From Lachnospiraceae bacterium (GTDB taxonomy: Bacteria > Bacillota > Clostridia > Lachnospirales > Lachnospiraceae): 34,013 nucleotides of DNA. The stretch's first letter is position 1. Each line of letters opens with the position of its first letter. Positions 24,770 to 33,965 of this stretch are shown piece by piece. The DNA lies in assembly GCA_028692055.1 (NCBI GenBank), contig JAQUYA010000024.1:1-34013 (forward strand). Direction: 5' to 3'. A model generated the notes under the pieces. That model was not told where the DNA came from, did not search any database, and was given only the letters and a program-made list of their open reading frames with translations. Made by a program: the position numbers and the translations under genes.

Positions 24770-26638
24770 ATGAGTAAATTAGCTTTAAGCGATGAAATAC
24801 TGCTAAAAATCGAAAAACCTGCAAGATACATCGGAAATGAAGTGAATTCCGTGGTAAAGGATTTAGAAGATATAGAGGTACGTTTTGCAATGTGCTTTCC
24901 GGATGTGTATGAAATTGGTATGTCACATCTTGGAATACAGATATTATATGATATGTTCAATCAATTTGCAGATGTATGGTGTGAACGTGTTTATTCTCCC
25001 TGGATTGATTTAGATGCCATTATGAGAGAGAAGCATATTCCATTATTTGCCTTAGAATCTCAGGATCCAATCAAACAGTTCGATTTTCTGGGGATTACGA
25101 TTCAATATGAAATGTGCTATACCAATATTCTGCAGATATTGGATTTGAGTCAGATACCATTAATAGCAACAGAACGCGCAGAAGATGACCCTATCGTAAT
25201 TGGGGGTGGGCCATGTTCGTATAACCCAGAGCCGATTGCAGACTTTTTTGATATTTTCTATATTGGCGAGGGAGAAACCTCATACCGTGAGTTATTAGAT
25301 GTATATAAGGAATGCAAAAAACTCGGAAAAAGCAGAGCAGAATTTTTACAAAAAGCGGCTGCCATTTCAGGTATGTATGTACCACAGTTTTATGATGTCA
25401 CCTACAAGGAAGACGGAACTATTCTACGTTTTGAACCAAATATGGAAGGGATTCCGAAAACCATTCTTAAAAATATCGTTATGGATGTAACCGACACCTA
25501 TTATCCAATGAAACCAATTGTTCCATATATCAAGGTCACACAGGACAGAGTGGTACTGGAGATTCAGCGTGGCTGTATTCGTGGCTGCCGTTTTTGCCAG
25601 GCAGGTCAGTTATATCGTCCTGTAAGAGAACGTGATGTGGAGAAATTAAAGCAATATTCGATTGAAATGCTACAGAATACTGGACACGAAGAAATTTCCC
25701 TAAGCTCCCTAAGCTCCAGTGATTATTCGCAGTTAGAAGAACTTGTGAATTTTTTAATGGTTGAATGTGAAAAGAAAAAAATAAATATTTCCCTGCCTTC
25801 TTTACGAATTGATGCCTTTTCCTTAGATGTTATGTCTAAAGTACAGGACGTTAAAAAGAGCAGTCTAACCTTTGCACCGGAAGCCGGAAGTCAGAGGCTG
25901 CGGGATGTGATTAACAAAGGATTGACTGAGGAAGTCATTTTGAACGGTGCCATTGAAGCTTTTAAAGGTGGCTGGTCCAGAGTAAAATTATATTTTATGC
26001 TGGGATTGCCAACAGAAACTGAGGAGGATATCAAAGGAATCGGTGAATTGGCAAATAAAATAGCTGCTGCTTTTTATGAGACGGTTCCTAAAGAAGAGCG
26101 AAAAGGAAAAGTACAGATAGTTGCAAGTACTTCCTTCTTTATTCCAAAACCATTTACCCCATTTCAATGGGCGGCTATGAATACCAAAGAAGAATTTTTG
26201 GATAAAGCCTATATAACCAAAAATTCCATTATGGCTCAATTAAATCAAAAGAGTATCAAATATAACTGGCATGAGGCCGATGTCAGTGTATTAGAGGGAA
26301 TCCTCGCGCGAGGCGACCGCAAAGTTGCCAAAGTTATAAAAAGAGTATATGAAAAAGGTTGTATTTATGATGCCTGGGGTGAGATGTTCAAAAATGATAT
26401 CTGGCTTTCCTCTTTTGCCGAATGTGGGGTATCGATACCATTCTATACCACGAGAGAAAGAGCGTTGGATGAAGTATTTCCATGGGATTTTATTGATTGT
26501 GGTGTGACAAAAGACTTCCTGATTCGTGAATGGAAAAATGCTGTGAATGAGTCCGTAACTCCAAATTGCCGTATGCAATGCCAGGGCTGTGGAGCAAAAC
26601 GTTTTGAAGGAGGTGTCTGCTATGAAGGTCAGAATTAA
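24770..26638 (+). CDS. TIGR03960-type B12-binding radical SAM protein
   Basis: 622 aa from the ATG at 24770 (GGAG 6 nt upstream; the ATG at 24758 has no RBS). The N-terminal region resembles a B12-binding domain (VRFAMCFPDVYEIGMSHLGI, IVIGGGPCSYNPEPIADFFD). The radical SAM cluster is RGCIRGCRFCQAGQLYRPVR, with supporting SLSSLSSSDYSQL and FAPEAGSQRLRDVINKG. The C-terminus has a Cys cluster CRMQCQGCGAKRFEGGVC, possibly a second metal site. The substrate is unknown. It overlaps the DUF2344 gene by 17 nt, and in many bacteria the two are one protein. Confidence 0.9.
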   Translation: MSKLALSDEILLKIEKPARYIGNEVNSVVKDLEDIEVRFAMCFPDVYEIGMSHLGIQILYDMFNQFADVWCERVYSPWIDLDAIMREKHIPLFALESQDPIKQFDFLGITIQYEMCYTNILQILDLSQIPLIATERAEDDPIVIGGGPCSYNPEPIADFFDIFYIGEGETSYRELLDVYKECKKLGKSRAEFLQKAAAISGMYVPQFYDVTYKEDGTILRFEPNMEGIPKTILKNIVMDVTDTYYPMKPIVPYIKVTQDRVVLEIQRGCIRGCRFCQAGQLYRPVRERDVEKLKQYSIEMLQNTGHEEISLSSLSSSDYSQLEELVNFLMVECEKKKINISLPSLRIDAFSLDVMSKVQDVKKSSLTFAPEAGSQRLRDVINKGLTEEVILNGAIEAFKGGWSRVKLYFMLGLPTETEEDIKGIGELANKIAAAFYETVPKEERKGKVQIVASTSFFIPKPFTPFQWAAMNTKEEFLDKAYITKNSIMAQLNQKSIKYNWHEADVSVLEGILARGDRKVAKVIKRVYEKGCIYDAWGEMFKNDIWLSSFAECGVSIPFYTTRERALDEVFPWDFIDCGVTKDFLIREWKNAVNESVTPNCRMQCQGCGAKRFEGGVCYEGQN

Positions 26639-27317
26639 ATTTTCCAAACATGGTGTTATGAAATTTATTGGACATCTTGATATTATGCGTTATTTTCAAA
26701 AAGCAATCAGACGCTCGGATATTGATATTGCTTACTCCACAGGCTATAGTCCTCATCAGATTATGTCTTTTGCCATGCCATTAGGAGTTGGACTGGAAAG
26801 CGATGGAGAATACTTTGATGTAGAAATGAATAGTATGGTAAGCTGTGAAGATATACAGGAACGTCTGGAGGCACAGATGGTTCCAGGTATGCATATTTTA
26901 CATGTTCGTGTACTTCCAGATAATGTTGGAAATGCGATGGCAAGTGTTGCTGCCGCAAGATACCGCATTCAATTTCGTGATAATTGCGAGCCTTGTTTTG
27001 ATTGGAAGAGTCAACTTGCTTCTTTTTATCAAAAAGAATCTATTTTGGTTATCAAGCAAACCAAGAAAAGTGAAAAAGAATTAGATTTAAAACCAGGCAT
27101 TTATGAAATGTATCTGGATAATGAAAGCATCGTATTAATGGTTGATGCCAGCAGTGCTGGAAATATTAAACCTGGATTGGTTATGGATGCTTTTTATAAA
27201 GAAAATGGACAAGAACCTCCTGAATTTGCATTTGAAATAACACGTATGGAAACCTATGCAAACGCCGGAACCACAGAGGAACCGTACTTTGTTCCGTTGG
27301 ACGAAATCGAAGGGTAA
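26622..27317 (+). CDS. TIGR03936/DUF2344 family protein
   Basis: The 231-aa protein starts at 26622, with AAGGAGGTG 6 nt upstream inside the preceding gene. The in-frame ATG at 26589 is within the radical SAM gene and lacks an RBS. The N-terminal MKVRIKFSKHGVMKFIGHLDIMR and STGYSPHQIMSFAMPLGVGLES are the conserved DUF2344 features. It is the usual partner of the TIGR03960 radical SAM protein. Together with RNase G, L21 and L27 it forms a recurrent cluster, suggesting a role in RNA or ribosome modification, which is not shown. Confidence 0.88.
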   Translation: MKVRIKFSKHGVMKFIGHLDIMRYFQKAIRRSDIDIAYSTGYSPHQIMSFAMPLGVGLESDGEYFDVEMNSMVSCEDIQERLEAQMVPGMHILHVRVLPDNVGNAMASVAAARYRIQFRDNCEPCFDWKSQLASFYQKESILVIKQTKKSEKELDLKPGIYEMYLDNESIVLMVDASSAGNIKPGLVMDAFYKENGQEPPEFAFEITRMETYANAGTTEEPYFVPLDEIEG

Positions 27318-27322
27318 AAGGT

Positions 27323-28570
27323 ATGGATAATAGGCTGATAATTACCAGAAAACAGGACTGTGTGAAAACGTATTATTTTGAAAACGATAAATTAGTTACC
27401 ATACATGCCGAGCAGACAGGAAACTCAATATTAAATAACATCTATATTGGTAAAGTAAAAAATATAGTCAAAAATATAAATGCAGCCTTTATAGAAATAC
27501 AGAAAGAAGAAAAATGCTATATTTCTTTAAAGGAATTAGAAAATCCACTTATTTGTAACACAGGTCATACCGCAGGTTCGATTGTGGAAGGAGATGAGAT
27601 TGTAGTTCAGGTGGTAAAAGATGCCATGAAAACAAAGGATCCTTCTGTATCCACAAATCTATCTCTTTCAGGAACCTATATTGTGGTTTCTTATCCAAAT
27701 AAGAAAATCGGGTTTTCCAATAAACTTTCCAGTTATGCAAAAAAGGAACTGAAAAAATATATGCTGCCGTATATTGATTCTGAATTTGGCTATATCGTTC
27801 GTACTAATGCTGCTGATTTGATATCGGAAAACGAAAGTGAGATAACCGATGCCAAAGCCGCGCTTCTGGAAGAAAAAAGAAGAATATTTTTACAGGAAAT
27901 TGCAGAACTTACTGTAAGACTAAAGGAAATCATACAAATATCTAAAACCAGAAAACCTTTTACTAGGCTCTATGAAGCGGAACCCAAGTATATACAAAGC
28001 TTAAAAAATATAAAAAGCAATACGTTAAACAAAATTGTTACCGATGATAGTGAAATCTATTATAAAATGGAACAATTTCTTGCAGAACAACAGCCAGATA
28101 CACTTCCAAAGCTGTCTTTGTATACAGACGAAATGTTATCTCTGACAAAACTGTATCGTTTGGAAACATTATTAAAAGAAGCACTGGATACTAAGGTATG
28201 GTTAAAAAGTGGTGGATATTTAATTATTGAACCAACTGAGGCCCTGACGGTGATAGATGTAAACTCCGGTAAAAACGTATCAAAAAAAAGTGATAAAGAA
28301 ACTTTTTTCTATACAAATCAAGAAGCAGCGCTTGAAATTGCAAGACAGTTGCGGTTGCGTAATTTATCTGGAATTATTGTTATTGATTTTATTAACATGA
28401 CGAAGCAAAAAGAAATAGATACTATTATGAAAGTGTTACGTGATGCCGTAAAAAAAGATTCTGTCAAAACAAATATTATTGATATGACAGCACTGGGATT
28501 AGTTGAAATTACCCGTAAAAAAATAGAACCCTCTTTAAAGGAACAATTAACATTGCAGCAAGGCAATTAA
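27323..28570 (+). CDS. rng: Ribonuclease G/E family protein
   Basis: 415 aa, the short form without the long C-terminal scaffold of RNase E. The N-terminal S1-like domain has LNNIYIGKVKNIVKNINAAFIEI. The catalytic magnesium-binding Asp residues are D312 (VIDVNSGKN) and D355 (IVIDFINM). It cuts single-stranded RNA in 5'-end-sensitive fashion, with roles in rRNA and mRNA processing. The gap to the upstream gene is 5 nt, so they are co-expressed. No Zn-link cysteine pair is seen, as usual in clostridial forms. Confidence 0.88.
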   Translation: MDNRLIITRKQDCVKTYYFENDKLVTIHAEQTGNSILNNIYIGKVKNIVKNINAAFIEIQKEEKCYISLKELENPLICNTGHTAGSIVEGDEIVVQVVKDAMKTKDPSVSTNLSLSGTYIVVSYPNKKIGFSNKLSSYAKKELKKYMLPYIDSEFGYIVRTNAADLISENESEITDAKAALLEEKRRIFLQEIAELTVRLKEIIQISKTRKPFTRLYEAEPKYIQSLKNIKSNTLNKIVTDDSEIYYKMEQFLAEQQPDTLPKLSLYTDEMLSLTKLYRLETLLKEALDTKVWLKSGGYLIIEPTEALTVIDVNSGKNVSKKSDKETFFYTNQEAALEIARQLRLRNLSGIIVIDFINMTKQKEIDTIMKVLRDAVKKDSVKTNIIDMTALGLVEITRKKIEPSLKEQLTLQQGN

Positions 28571-28594
28571 TAATGCAGCCAGATTGGAATCCAC

Positions 28595-29149
28595 ATGAAA
28601 CTAATTAAATTTGAAAAAGTAAAAGATGGTCGCTATCTTAAAAATTATGAAATAACCTATTTAAACAAAAATGGAAAAGAAAAAAAATATGAAATAGTAA
28701 GTCGTAAAGAGCTCAACGATATCACAGACATTGGGCAAAAAGTAAGTGGTGTATCCATCGTGGTAACCATGAAAGATAAGCTTTTATTGTTACGTGAATT
28801 TCGTATGGGTGTAAATAAATACATTTATAACCTTGTGGCTGGTATGATAGAAGATGGGGAAACCATGGAAGAGTGTATTGCCAGAGAGCTCTATGAAGAA
28901 ACTGGTCTGCGTTTAAAAAAGCTTATTGATTTGCTGCCACCTTCTTATGCCGCCGTTGCCATTTCTGACACCATGACACAGATTGCATTTGTAGAGGCAG
29001 ATGGAGAGTTTCAGGACCATACCTCCGAAAATGAAATGATTGAAGCCGCTTTTTATACACGAGATGAGGTTCAAAAAATGCTTCATACGGAGCAGTTCAG
29101 CTCCCGCGCACAATTGATTGCCTATCAATTTTCTATGGGAAAATTATGA
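28595..29149 (+). CDS. NUDIX hydrolase, ADP-ribose pyrophosphatase-like
   Basis: The 184-aa protein carries a complete Nudix box, in the pattern G-x5-E-x7-REL-x-EE-x-G: GMIEDGETMEECIARELYEE followed by TGL. The surrounding beta strands (VVTMKDKLLLLREFRMGVNKYIYNL) resemble ADP-sugar pyrophosphatases (NudF type). Substrate is inferred from family only. The RBS is weak. The gene ends before the rplU promoter. Confidence 0.82.
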   Translation: MKLIKFEKVKDGRYLKNYEITYLNKNGKEKKYEIVSRKELNDITDIGQKVSGVSIVVTMKDKLLLLREFRMGVNKYIYNLVAGMIEDGETMEECIARELYEETGLRLKKLIDLLPPSYAAVAISDTMTQIAFVEADGEFQDHTSENEMIEAAFYTRDEVQKMLHTEQFSSRAQLIAYQFSMGKL

Positions 29150-29168
29150 TAAATTATCCATTTTTTTA

Positions 29169-29197
29169 TTGACACATCTATATTTCAATGCTATCAT
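29169..29197 (+). promoter_or_regulatory. Promoter of the rplU-prp-rpmA operon
   Basis: TTGACA (29169-29174), 17 nt, TATCAT (29192-29197): strong sigma-A match, about 100 nt before rplU, with room for a leader. Confidence 0.75.
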
Positions 29198-29203
29198 ATA
29201 TGA

Positions 29204-29290
29204 GTATGCCGCATAGCGAGGTTATAAGTCCGTGTTCACACGCACCAAAGCTAGCGAGTAAAGTGAGTGTTTCACTCATAAAATAGGAGG
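29204..29290 (+). ncRNA. Ribosomal protein L21 leader (candidate)
   Basis: The untranslated leader of rplU is compact and structured. ATGAGT at 29200-29205 can pair with ACTCAT at 29274-29279, while the latter can also form a local TGAGTG/CACTCA hairpin. A small CGTG-TTCA-CACG hairpin lies between. Position and features fit the L21 leader known upstream of rplU in Firmicutes, in which L21 is thought to repress its own operon. The match to that family is from memory, not a model search. Confidence 0.55.
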
Positions 29291-29297
29291 TGCCCTT

Positions 29298-29603
29298 ATG
29301 TACGCTATTATTGCAACAGGTGGTAAACAATACAAAGTTTCTGAAGGCGACGTTGTCAGAGTTGAAAAACTTGACGTTGAAGTTGGAAGTTCTGTAACAT
29401 TTGACCAGGTTCTTGCTGTAAGTGATAAAGCTCTTAAAGTTGGTAAAGACGTTGAAGCTTCAACTGTTACCGCAACTGTTATGGATCAAGCTAGAGCTAG
29501 AAAAGTTATTGTATACAAATACAAGAGAAAAACTGGCTATCACAAAAAGAATGGTCATAGACAATCATACACAGAAGTTAAAATTGAAAAAATTAACGCT
29601 TAA
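29298..29603 (+). CDS. rplU: 50S ribosomal protein L21
   Basis: 101 aa, typical length. [25 protein letters not shown] and the C-terminal [21 protein letters not shown] are diagnostic. It binds 23S rRNA in the large subunit. AGGAGG 7 nt before the ATG. It is the first gene of the L21-Prp-L27 operon. Confidence 0.98.
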   Translation: MYAIIATGGKQYKVSEGDVVRVEKLDVEVGSSVTFDQVLAVSDKALKVGKDVEASTVTATVMDQARARKVIVYKYKRKTGYHKKNGHRQSYTEVKIEKINA

Positions 29604-29622
29604 TTGTGCATAGGTAATTGTT

Positions 29623-29952
29623 ATGATTACAATAACCATTTTAAAAGAAAAATCAGGTAATATAATAGGATTACACACATTAGGTCATGCAGGTTTTGCC
29701 GAATATGGTGAAGATATCGTTTGCGCAGCGGTTTCCATGTTAGTGATTAATACCATTAATTCTTTGGACATACTTTTAAGGGAATCCTTTGAATGTACAC
29801 AGGACGAAGAAAAGGGAATTATCAATTTACATTTTAATCAGATTCCAAGCGATAATGCAAAGCTTTTAATGGATTCTATGATACTTGGTTTAAAAGAAGT
29901 CAAAAAACAATACGGTAAAAAATATATTTTACTAAAATTCGAGGAGGTGTAA
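29623..29952 (+). CDS. prp: Ribosomal-processing cysteine protease Prp
   Basis: 109 aa, with catalytic H22 (LGHAGFAEYG) and C34 (DIVCAAVSML) at the positions known from S. aureus Prp. It removes the N-terminal extension of L27, encoded next door, before or during ribosome assembly. Its place between rplU and rpmA is the standard one in Firmicutes. The gap to rpmA is 3 nt; the rpmA RBS (GAGGAGGTG) lies within its end. Confidence 0.95.
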   Translation: MITITILKEKSGNIIGLHTLGHAGFAEYGEDIVCAAVSMLVINTINSLDILLRESFECTQDEEKGIINLHFNQIPSDNAKLLMDSMILGLKEVKKQYGKKYILLKFEEV

Positions 29953-29955
29953 ACC

Positions 29956-30240
29956 ATGTTAAATATGAACCTTCAATTTTTCGCTCACAAAAAAGGAGTT
30001 GGTTCTACTAAAAACGGTAGAGATTCCGAATCTAAGAGATTAGGTGCGAAAAGAGCTGACGGACAATTCGTAAAAGCTGGAAATATTTTATACAGACAAC
30101 GTGGAACAAAGATTCATCCAGGCATTAATGTAGGCCGTGGTGGCGATGATACTTTATTCGCATTAGTTGATGGTGTATTAAAATTCGAAAGAAAAGGAAG
30201 AGATAAGAAACAAGCTTCCGTTTACCCAGTAGAGAAATAA
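29956..30240 (+). CDS. rpmA: 50S ribosomal protein L27, with Prp-cleaved extension
   Basis: The 94-aa protein has the Firmicute-type N-terminal extension [20 protein letters not shown]. Prp is known to cut after the FF, exposing the A-H-K-K-G terminus that reaches the peptidyl-transferase centre. The remainder is canonical (RAKRADGQ-like [26 protein letters not shown]). The cut site fits the family consensus. Confidence 0.97.
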   Translation: MLNMNLQFFAHKKGVGSTKNGRDSESKRLGAKRADGQFVKAGNILYRQRGTKIHPGINVGRGGDDTLFALVDGVLKFERKGRDKKQASVYPVEK

Positions 30241-30256
30241 TTGCGATACTTAAGTT

Positions 30257-30292
30257 GGACTTCAAACAAACCTGTTTGGAGTCCATTTTTTT
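30257..30292 (+). terminator. Terminator after rpmA
   Basis: A 12-bp stem with one G-U pair (30257-30268 with 30273-30284), AACC loop and a seven-T run. It separates the L21/L27 operon from obg. The 187-nt gap that follows has a TATAAT at 30382-30387 without a good -35, the only candidate obg promoter I see. Confidence 0.88.
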
Positions 30293-30479
30293 ACTTTATA
30301 GGAAAACCTGTTCGCTATTTTAATTTATGATTTACTATTTATTTTAATGTGAAAATCATGTATCATATATAGGTACATTTATATAATGCTAAAGGGATAA
30401 GGAATCGTTCATTTATCTATGCCATAAAATGGCAGATAATGTTTATGCAAGTGGTAATGCAAGATAAGGAGTTCATATA

Positions 30480-31766
30480 ATGTTTGCAGATAGAGCAAAA
30501 ATATATATCAGAAGTGGAAAAGGCGGCGATGGCCATGTATCATTTCGCCGTGAAAAATATGTCCCAAATGGTGGCCCGGACGGCGGCGATGGTGGCAAAG
30601 GCGGAGATGTCATCTTTGTTGTGGAAAGCGGATTAAATACACTCACTGATTTTAGACATATTCGTAAATATAAGGCACAGGATGGCGAATGCGGTGGCAA
30701 AAGGAATTGTAAGGGAAAAAATGGTGAAGATATTATTATAAAAGTACCAGAAGGAACCATACTAAAAGAAGCAGAATCTGAAAAAGTAATTGCAGATATG
30801 TCCGGTGGAAACAAACGCTTTGTAATTTTGACCGGAGGTAAGGGTGGTAAGGGAAATCAACACTATGCAACCCCAACCATGCAGGCTCCGAAATATGCAC
30901 AACCGGGACAACCTGCCCGCGAACTGGATTTACTGCTGGAGTTAAAAGTAATTGCAGATGTTGGTTTAGTTGGCTTTCCCAACGTAGGAAAATCAACGTT
31001 ATTATCCAGAGTAACAAATGCAACCCCTAAGATTGCAAATTATCATTTCACAACGCTGAATCCCAATCTTGGTGTAGTCGATTTGGATGAAGGAAAAGGT
31101 TTTGTAATTGCTGATATTCCGGGATTAATCGAAGGGGCATCGGAAGGTGTCGGTTTAGGGCATGAATTTTTGCGCCATATAGAGCGTACCAAAGTAATTA
31201 TTCACATGGTAGACGCTGCTTCTACAGAAGGCAGGGACCCGATTGCCGATATCTACGCGATTAACAAAGAATTAGAAACTTATAACAAGGATATCGCAAA
31301 CAGGCCTCAGGTCATTGCGGCAAATAAAATTGATGCCATTTATGCCGGTGATGAAGACCCTGTTCAAAAAATCAAAGACGAATTTGAGCCAAAGGGAATT
31401 AAAGTTTTTCCAATTTCTGCCGTTAGTGGCAAAGGGTTAAAAGAAGTCTTATATTATGTGAATTCCCTGTTAGAAGAAATGGACGAAGCGCCAACTACTT
31501 TTGAACAGGAATATTTCCCTGAATTTGAAGGTGCTTCCAATGAACCTTATACGGTGGAATACGACGCAGAAAATGATGAATACGTTGTAGAAGGTCCTCG
31601 TATCGAGAGAATGCTTGGCTACACAAATCTGGAATCCGAAAAAGGATTTGCATTCTTCCAGAAATTTATGCGTGAAAATGGTATTTTGGAACAACTGGAG
31701 GCTCTGGAAATCAAAGAGGGTAGTACTGTTCGTATCTATGGACTTAAATTTGATTATTATAAATAA
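30480..31766 (+). CDS. obg: GTPase Obg
   Basis: 428 aa. The glycine-rich OBG domain (FRREKYVPNGGPDGGDGGKG, KGGKGNQHYATPT) spans residues ~1-158. The GTPase domain has G1 GFPNVGKSTL, G3 DIPGLIEGA, G4 ANKID and G5 ISAVSGKG. The C-terminal OCT domain is present (~350-428). Obg binds the 50S subunit late in assembly and links to stress and sporulation control. It is cytosolic, ribosome associated. ATAAGGAG precedes the ATG. Confidence 0.97.
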   Translation: MFADRAKIYIRSGKGGDGHVSFRREKYVPNGGPDGGDGGKGGDVIFVVESGLNTLTDFRHIRKYKAQDGECGGKRNCKGKNGEDIIIKVPEGTILKEAESEKVIADMSGGNKRFVILTGGKGGKGNQHYATPTMQAPKYAQPGQPARELDLLLELKVIADVGLVGFPNVGKSTLLSRVTNATPKIANYHFTTLNPNLGVVDLDEGKGFVIADIPGLIEGASEGVGLGHEFLRHIERTKVIIHMVDAASTEGRDPIADIYAINKELETYNKDIANRPQVIAANKIDAIYAGDEDPVQKIKDEFEPKGIKVFPISAVSGKGLKEVLYYVNSLLEEMDEAPTTFEQEYFPEFEGASNEPYTVEYDAENDEYVVEGPRIERMLGYTNLESEKGFAFFQKFMRENGILEQLEALEIKEGSTVRIYGLKFDYYK

Positions 31767-31811
31767 CCAATTTTTATATTGGAAACTGCACAGGCAGAGA
31801 AATGGAGTAAT

Positions 31812-32102
31812 ATGACAAGTAAACAACGTGCTTATTTAAAGGGACTTGCAATGAATATTGATCCGATTTTTCAGGTAGGCAAAGCAAGTTTAACTCCTGA
31901 AGTAACAGAAGCAGTATTAGAGTCTTTTAATACAAGAGAATTAATCAAAATTTCCGTATTAAAGAATTGCATTGATGATCCACGCGAAATTGCAGCGGTA
32001 ATGTCGGAAAGAACACACTCGGAAGTTGTTCAGGTGATCGGGAAAAAAATTGTCCTTTATAAAGCAGATAAAGATAATCCCAAAATAAAATTACCACTCT
32101 GA
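31812..32102 (+). CDS. yhbY: CRM-domain RNA-binding protein YhbY
   Basis: 96 aa from the ATG at 31812 (GGAG upstream), MTSKQRAYLKGLAMNIDPIFQVGK; the in-frame ATG at 31779 adds residues not seen in the family. It is a single CRM domain, thought to act in 50S assembly. It matches B. subtilis yqeI in its position directly before nadD. Confidence 0.9.
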   Translation: MTSKQRAYLKGLAMNIDPIFQVGKASLTPEVTEAVLESFNTRELIKISVLKNCIDDPREIAAVMSERTHSEVVQVIGKKIVLYKADKDNPKIKLPL

Positions 32103-32148
32103 TTTTATTCCAGAGCTCACCATAAAAGTGGTAAAGGAGTGATTTTCT

Positions 32149-32763
32149 ATGGTCTATCGAAAAAAAGTAGGAATTATGGGTGGAACCTTTGACCCAATTC
32201 ATATTGGACATTTAATATTAGCAGAGACAGCGCGTGATTATTTCCAATTAGACGAAATACTATTTATTCCAAGCGGAAATTCCTACATGAAGAATAAGGT
32301 GACCGATAAAATGATTCGTTCCCATATGGTTGCTTTAGCAATTGAGGGCAATCCACATTTTGCTTTATCAAATATTGAGGTGGATCGTACCGGAAATACG
32401 TATTCCTATGAAACGGTAAGAACTTTAAAAGAAGAAAATCCAGATACTGATTACTTCTTTATTGTAGGTGCTGATTCTATATTTAGTATTGAAACCTGGA
32501 AAAATGTAGATATGTTATTAGATGACTGTATTATTGCTGTTGCTGTAAGAAAAGGTCACAGCATGGATGAATTGGAAAATAAAATTAATTTTCTGAATGA
32601 AAAATACCAAAGTGATATACGTGTTTTTAATGCATCACGCGTAGATGTATCCTCTACAGATATACGCGAACGGCTTGAAACAAATCATTCTACACAATAT
32701 ATAATTCCTGATAAGGTTTTATCTTATATTTTGAAAAACAATATTTATGATTCAAAAAGTTGA
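32149..32763 (+). CDS. nadD: Nicotinate-nucleotide adenylyltransferase
   Basis: The 204-aa enzyme adenylates nicotinate mononucleotide in NAD synthesis. The nucleotide-binding motif is GGTFDPIHIGHLILAE; later motifs are FIVGADSIFSIETWKN and the C-terminal SSTDIRERL (ISSTxIR type). AAAGGAGTG lies upstream of the ATG. The order nadD-yqeK-rsfS is conserved in Firmicutes. Confidence 0.95.
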   Translation: MVYRKKVGIMGGTFDPIHIGHLILAETARDYFQLDEILFIPSGNSYMKNKVTDKMIRSHMVALAIEGNPHFALSNIEVDRTGNTYSYETVRTLKEENPDTDYFFIVGADSIFSIETWKNVDMLLDDCIIAVAVRKGHSMDELENKINFLNEKYQSDIRVFNASRVDVSSTDIRERLETNHSTQYIIPDKVLSYILKNNIYDSKS

Positions 32764-32783
32764 ATTTTATGGAGAGCTCAAAT

Positions 32784-33383
32784 ATGGATGGTAAAACAAA
32801 TAACCCAAAGAAAATTCGTAAAATATTAGAAAAAACACTGGATGAGAAAAGATTTGAACATACATTGGGGGTTGCTTATACGGCATCCGCATTAGCCATG
32901 CGTTATGAAAGCGATGTAAAAAAAGCAGAAGTGGCAGGTCTGTTACATGATTGTGCAAAATGCATCAGTAACGAAAAAAAATTAACCATGTGTCAAAAAT
33001 ATAATATTAATGTCAATGAGGTAGAGCAGAAAAATCCTTTTTTGCTGCATGCAAAACTTGGAAGTTTTCTAGCCATGAAAAAATATAAGGTTACAGACAA
33101 GGACATTATAAATGCAATACTGAATCATACCACCGGCCGTCCGGAAATGTCACTATTAGAAAAAATAGTATTTGTTGCAGACTATATTGAACCAAACAGA
33201 ATACAGGCGCCAAATCTGGTGCTGATAAGAAAAACGGCATTTATTGATCTAGATAAGTCTGTCCTTATGATTTTAGGTGATACTTTAAATTATTTAGATT
33301 CCATAACCGAAGCAATCGATCCAATAACACGGAAAACCTATGAATATTATAAAAAATTATTTGACTCAAATAAAACGATATAA
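32784..33383 (+). CDS. yqeK: YqeK HD-domain phosphohydrolase (Ap4A hydrolase type)
   Basis: 199 aa from the ATG at 32784, with GGAGAG 7 nt upstream; alternative starts at 32760 (TTG) and 32769 are less well placed. HD-domain metal ligands: H in RFEHTLGVAYTA, HD in AGLLHDCAKC, H in ILNHTTGRPEM and D in VFVADYIEPNR. YqeK proteins of this type cleave Ap4A symmetrically to two ADP. It is the usual neighbour of nadD. Confidence 0.93.
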   Translation: MDGKTNNPKKIRKILEKTLDEKRFEHTLGVAYTASALAMRYESDVKKAEVAGLLHDCAKCISNEKKLTMCQKYNINVNEVEQKNPFLLHAKLGSFLAMKKYKVTDKDIINAILNHTTGRPEMSLLEKIVFVADYIEPNRIQAPNLVLIRKTAFIDLDKSVLMILGDTLNYLDSITEAIDPITRKTYEYYKKLFDSNKTI

Positions 33384-33385
33384 TG

Positions 33386-33425
33386 GGTTGAATAGAAATA
33401 TTCACTCAAATCTTTCAACCTTTTT
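33386..33425 (+). terminator. Weak terminator or attenuator before rsfS
   Basis: A 7-bp stem (GGTTGAA 33386-33392 with TTCAACC 33414-33420) with a 21-nt loop is followed by TTTTT. It may reduce read-through into rsfS rather than stop it. A second small hairpin (GCGACC-AAA-GGTCGC, 33435-33449) sits just before the rsfS RBS. Confidence 0.4.
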
Positions 33426-33464
33426 GATTTGTAAGCGACCAAAGGTCGCAGATGGGAGTAAAAA

Positions 33465-33818
33465 ATGAATCATGCAAAAGAAATGGCAAAATTAGCAATT
33501 CAGGCATTAGAAGATAAAAAAGCAGAGGATATTCATGTAATAGATATTAGTGAAATATCTGTCCTTGCAGATTATTTTATAATCGCAAATGGAACCAATC
33601 GAAATCAGGTACAGGCTCTTATTGATAACGTAGATGATACACTTGGCCGTGCGGGTTACCCCGACCGTAAAATCGAAGGTTATGATAGTGCAAATTGGGC
33701 ATTGATGGATTATAAAGATATTATCGTTCATGTATTCGATAAAGAAAATCGTTTATTCTATGATTTAGAACGAATCTGGAGAGATGGAAAGAAGATTGCA
33801 CTCGAAGATTTACAATAA
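33465..33818 (+). CDS. rsfS: Ribosomal silencing factor RsfS
   Basis: 117 aa, DUF143 family: DISEISVLADYFIIANGTNRNQVQAL, GYDSANWALMDYKDIIVHVF and the C-terminal FYDLERIW are canonical. It binds L14 on the 50S subunit and blocks joining with the 30S under starvation. GGGAG precedes the ATG by 7 nt. Confidence 0.96.
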   Translation: MNHAKEMAKLAIQALEDKKAEDIHVIDISEISVLADYFIIANGTNRNQVQALIDNVDDTLGRAGYPDRKIEGYDSANWALMDYKDIIVHVFDKENRLFYDLERIWRDGKKIALEDLQ

Positions 33819-33880
33819 GATTTATAATAAGATTAAAAAAAATTTATACTGATTTTTCTATTTTTTATTTCAATTATTTA

Positions 33881-33926
33881 AAATAAGATGTCCGCAAAAA
33901 TAGATAATTTTGCGGACATCTTATTT
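33881..33926. terminator. Bidirectional terminator between rsfS and lexA
   Basis: A perfect 19-bp inverted repeat (33881-33899 with 33908-33926) lies between convergent genes. The stem itself ends in A/T-rich bases on both sides, so it can supply a T-rich tail in either direction. Confidence 0.75.
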
Positions 33927-33965
33927 ATAAGTAAATTATATTTTAAGAATCTGTATCAGGAACCA

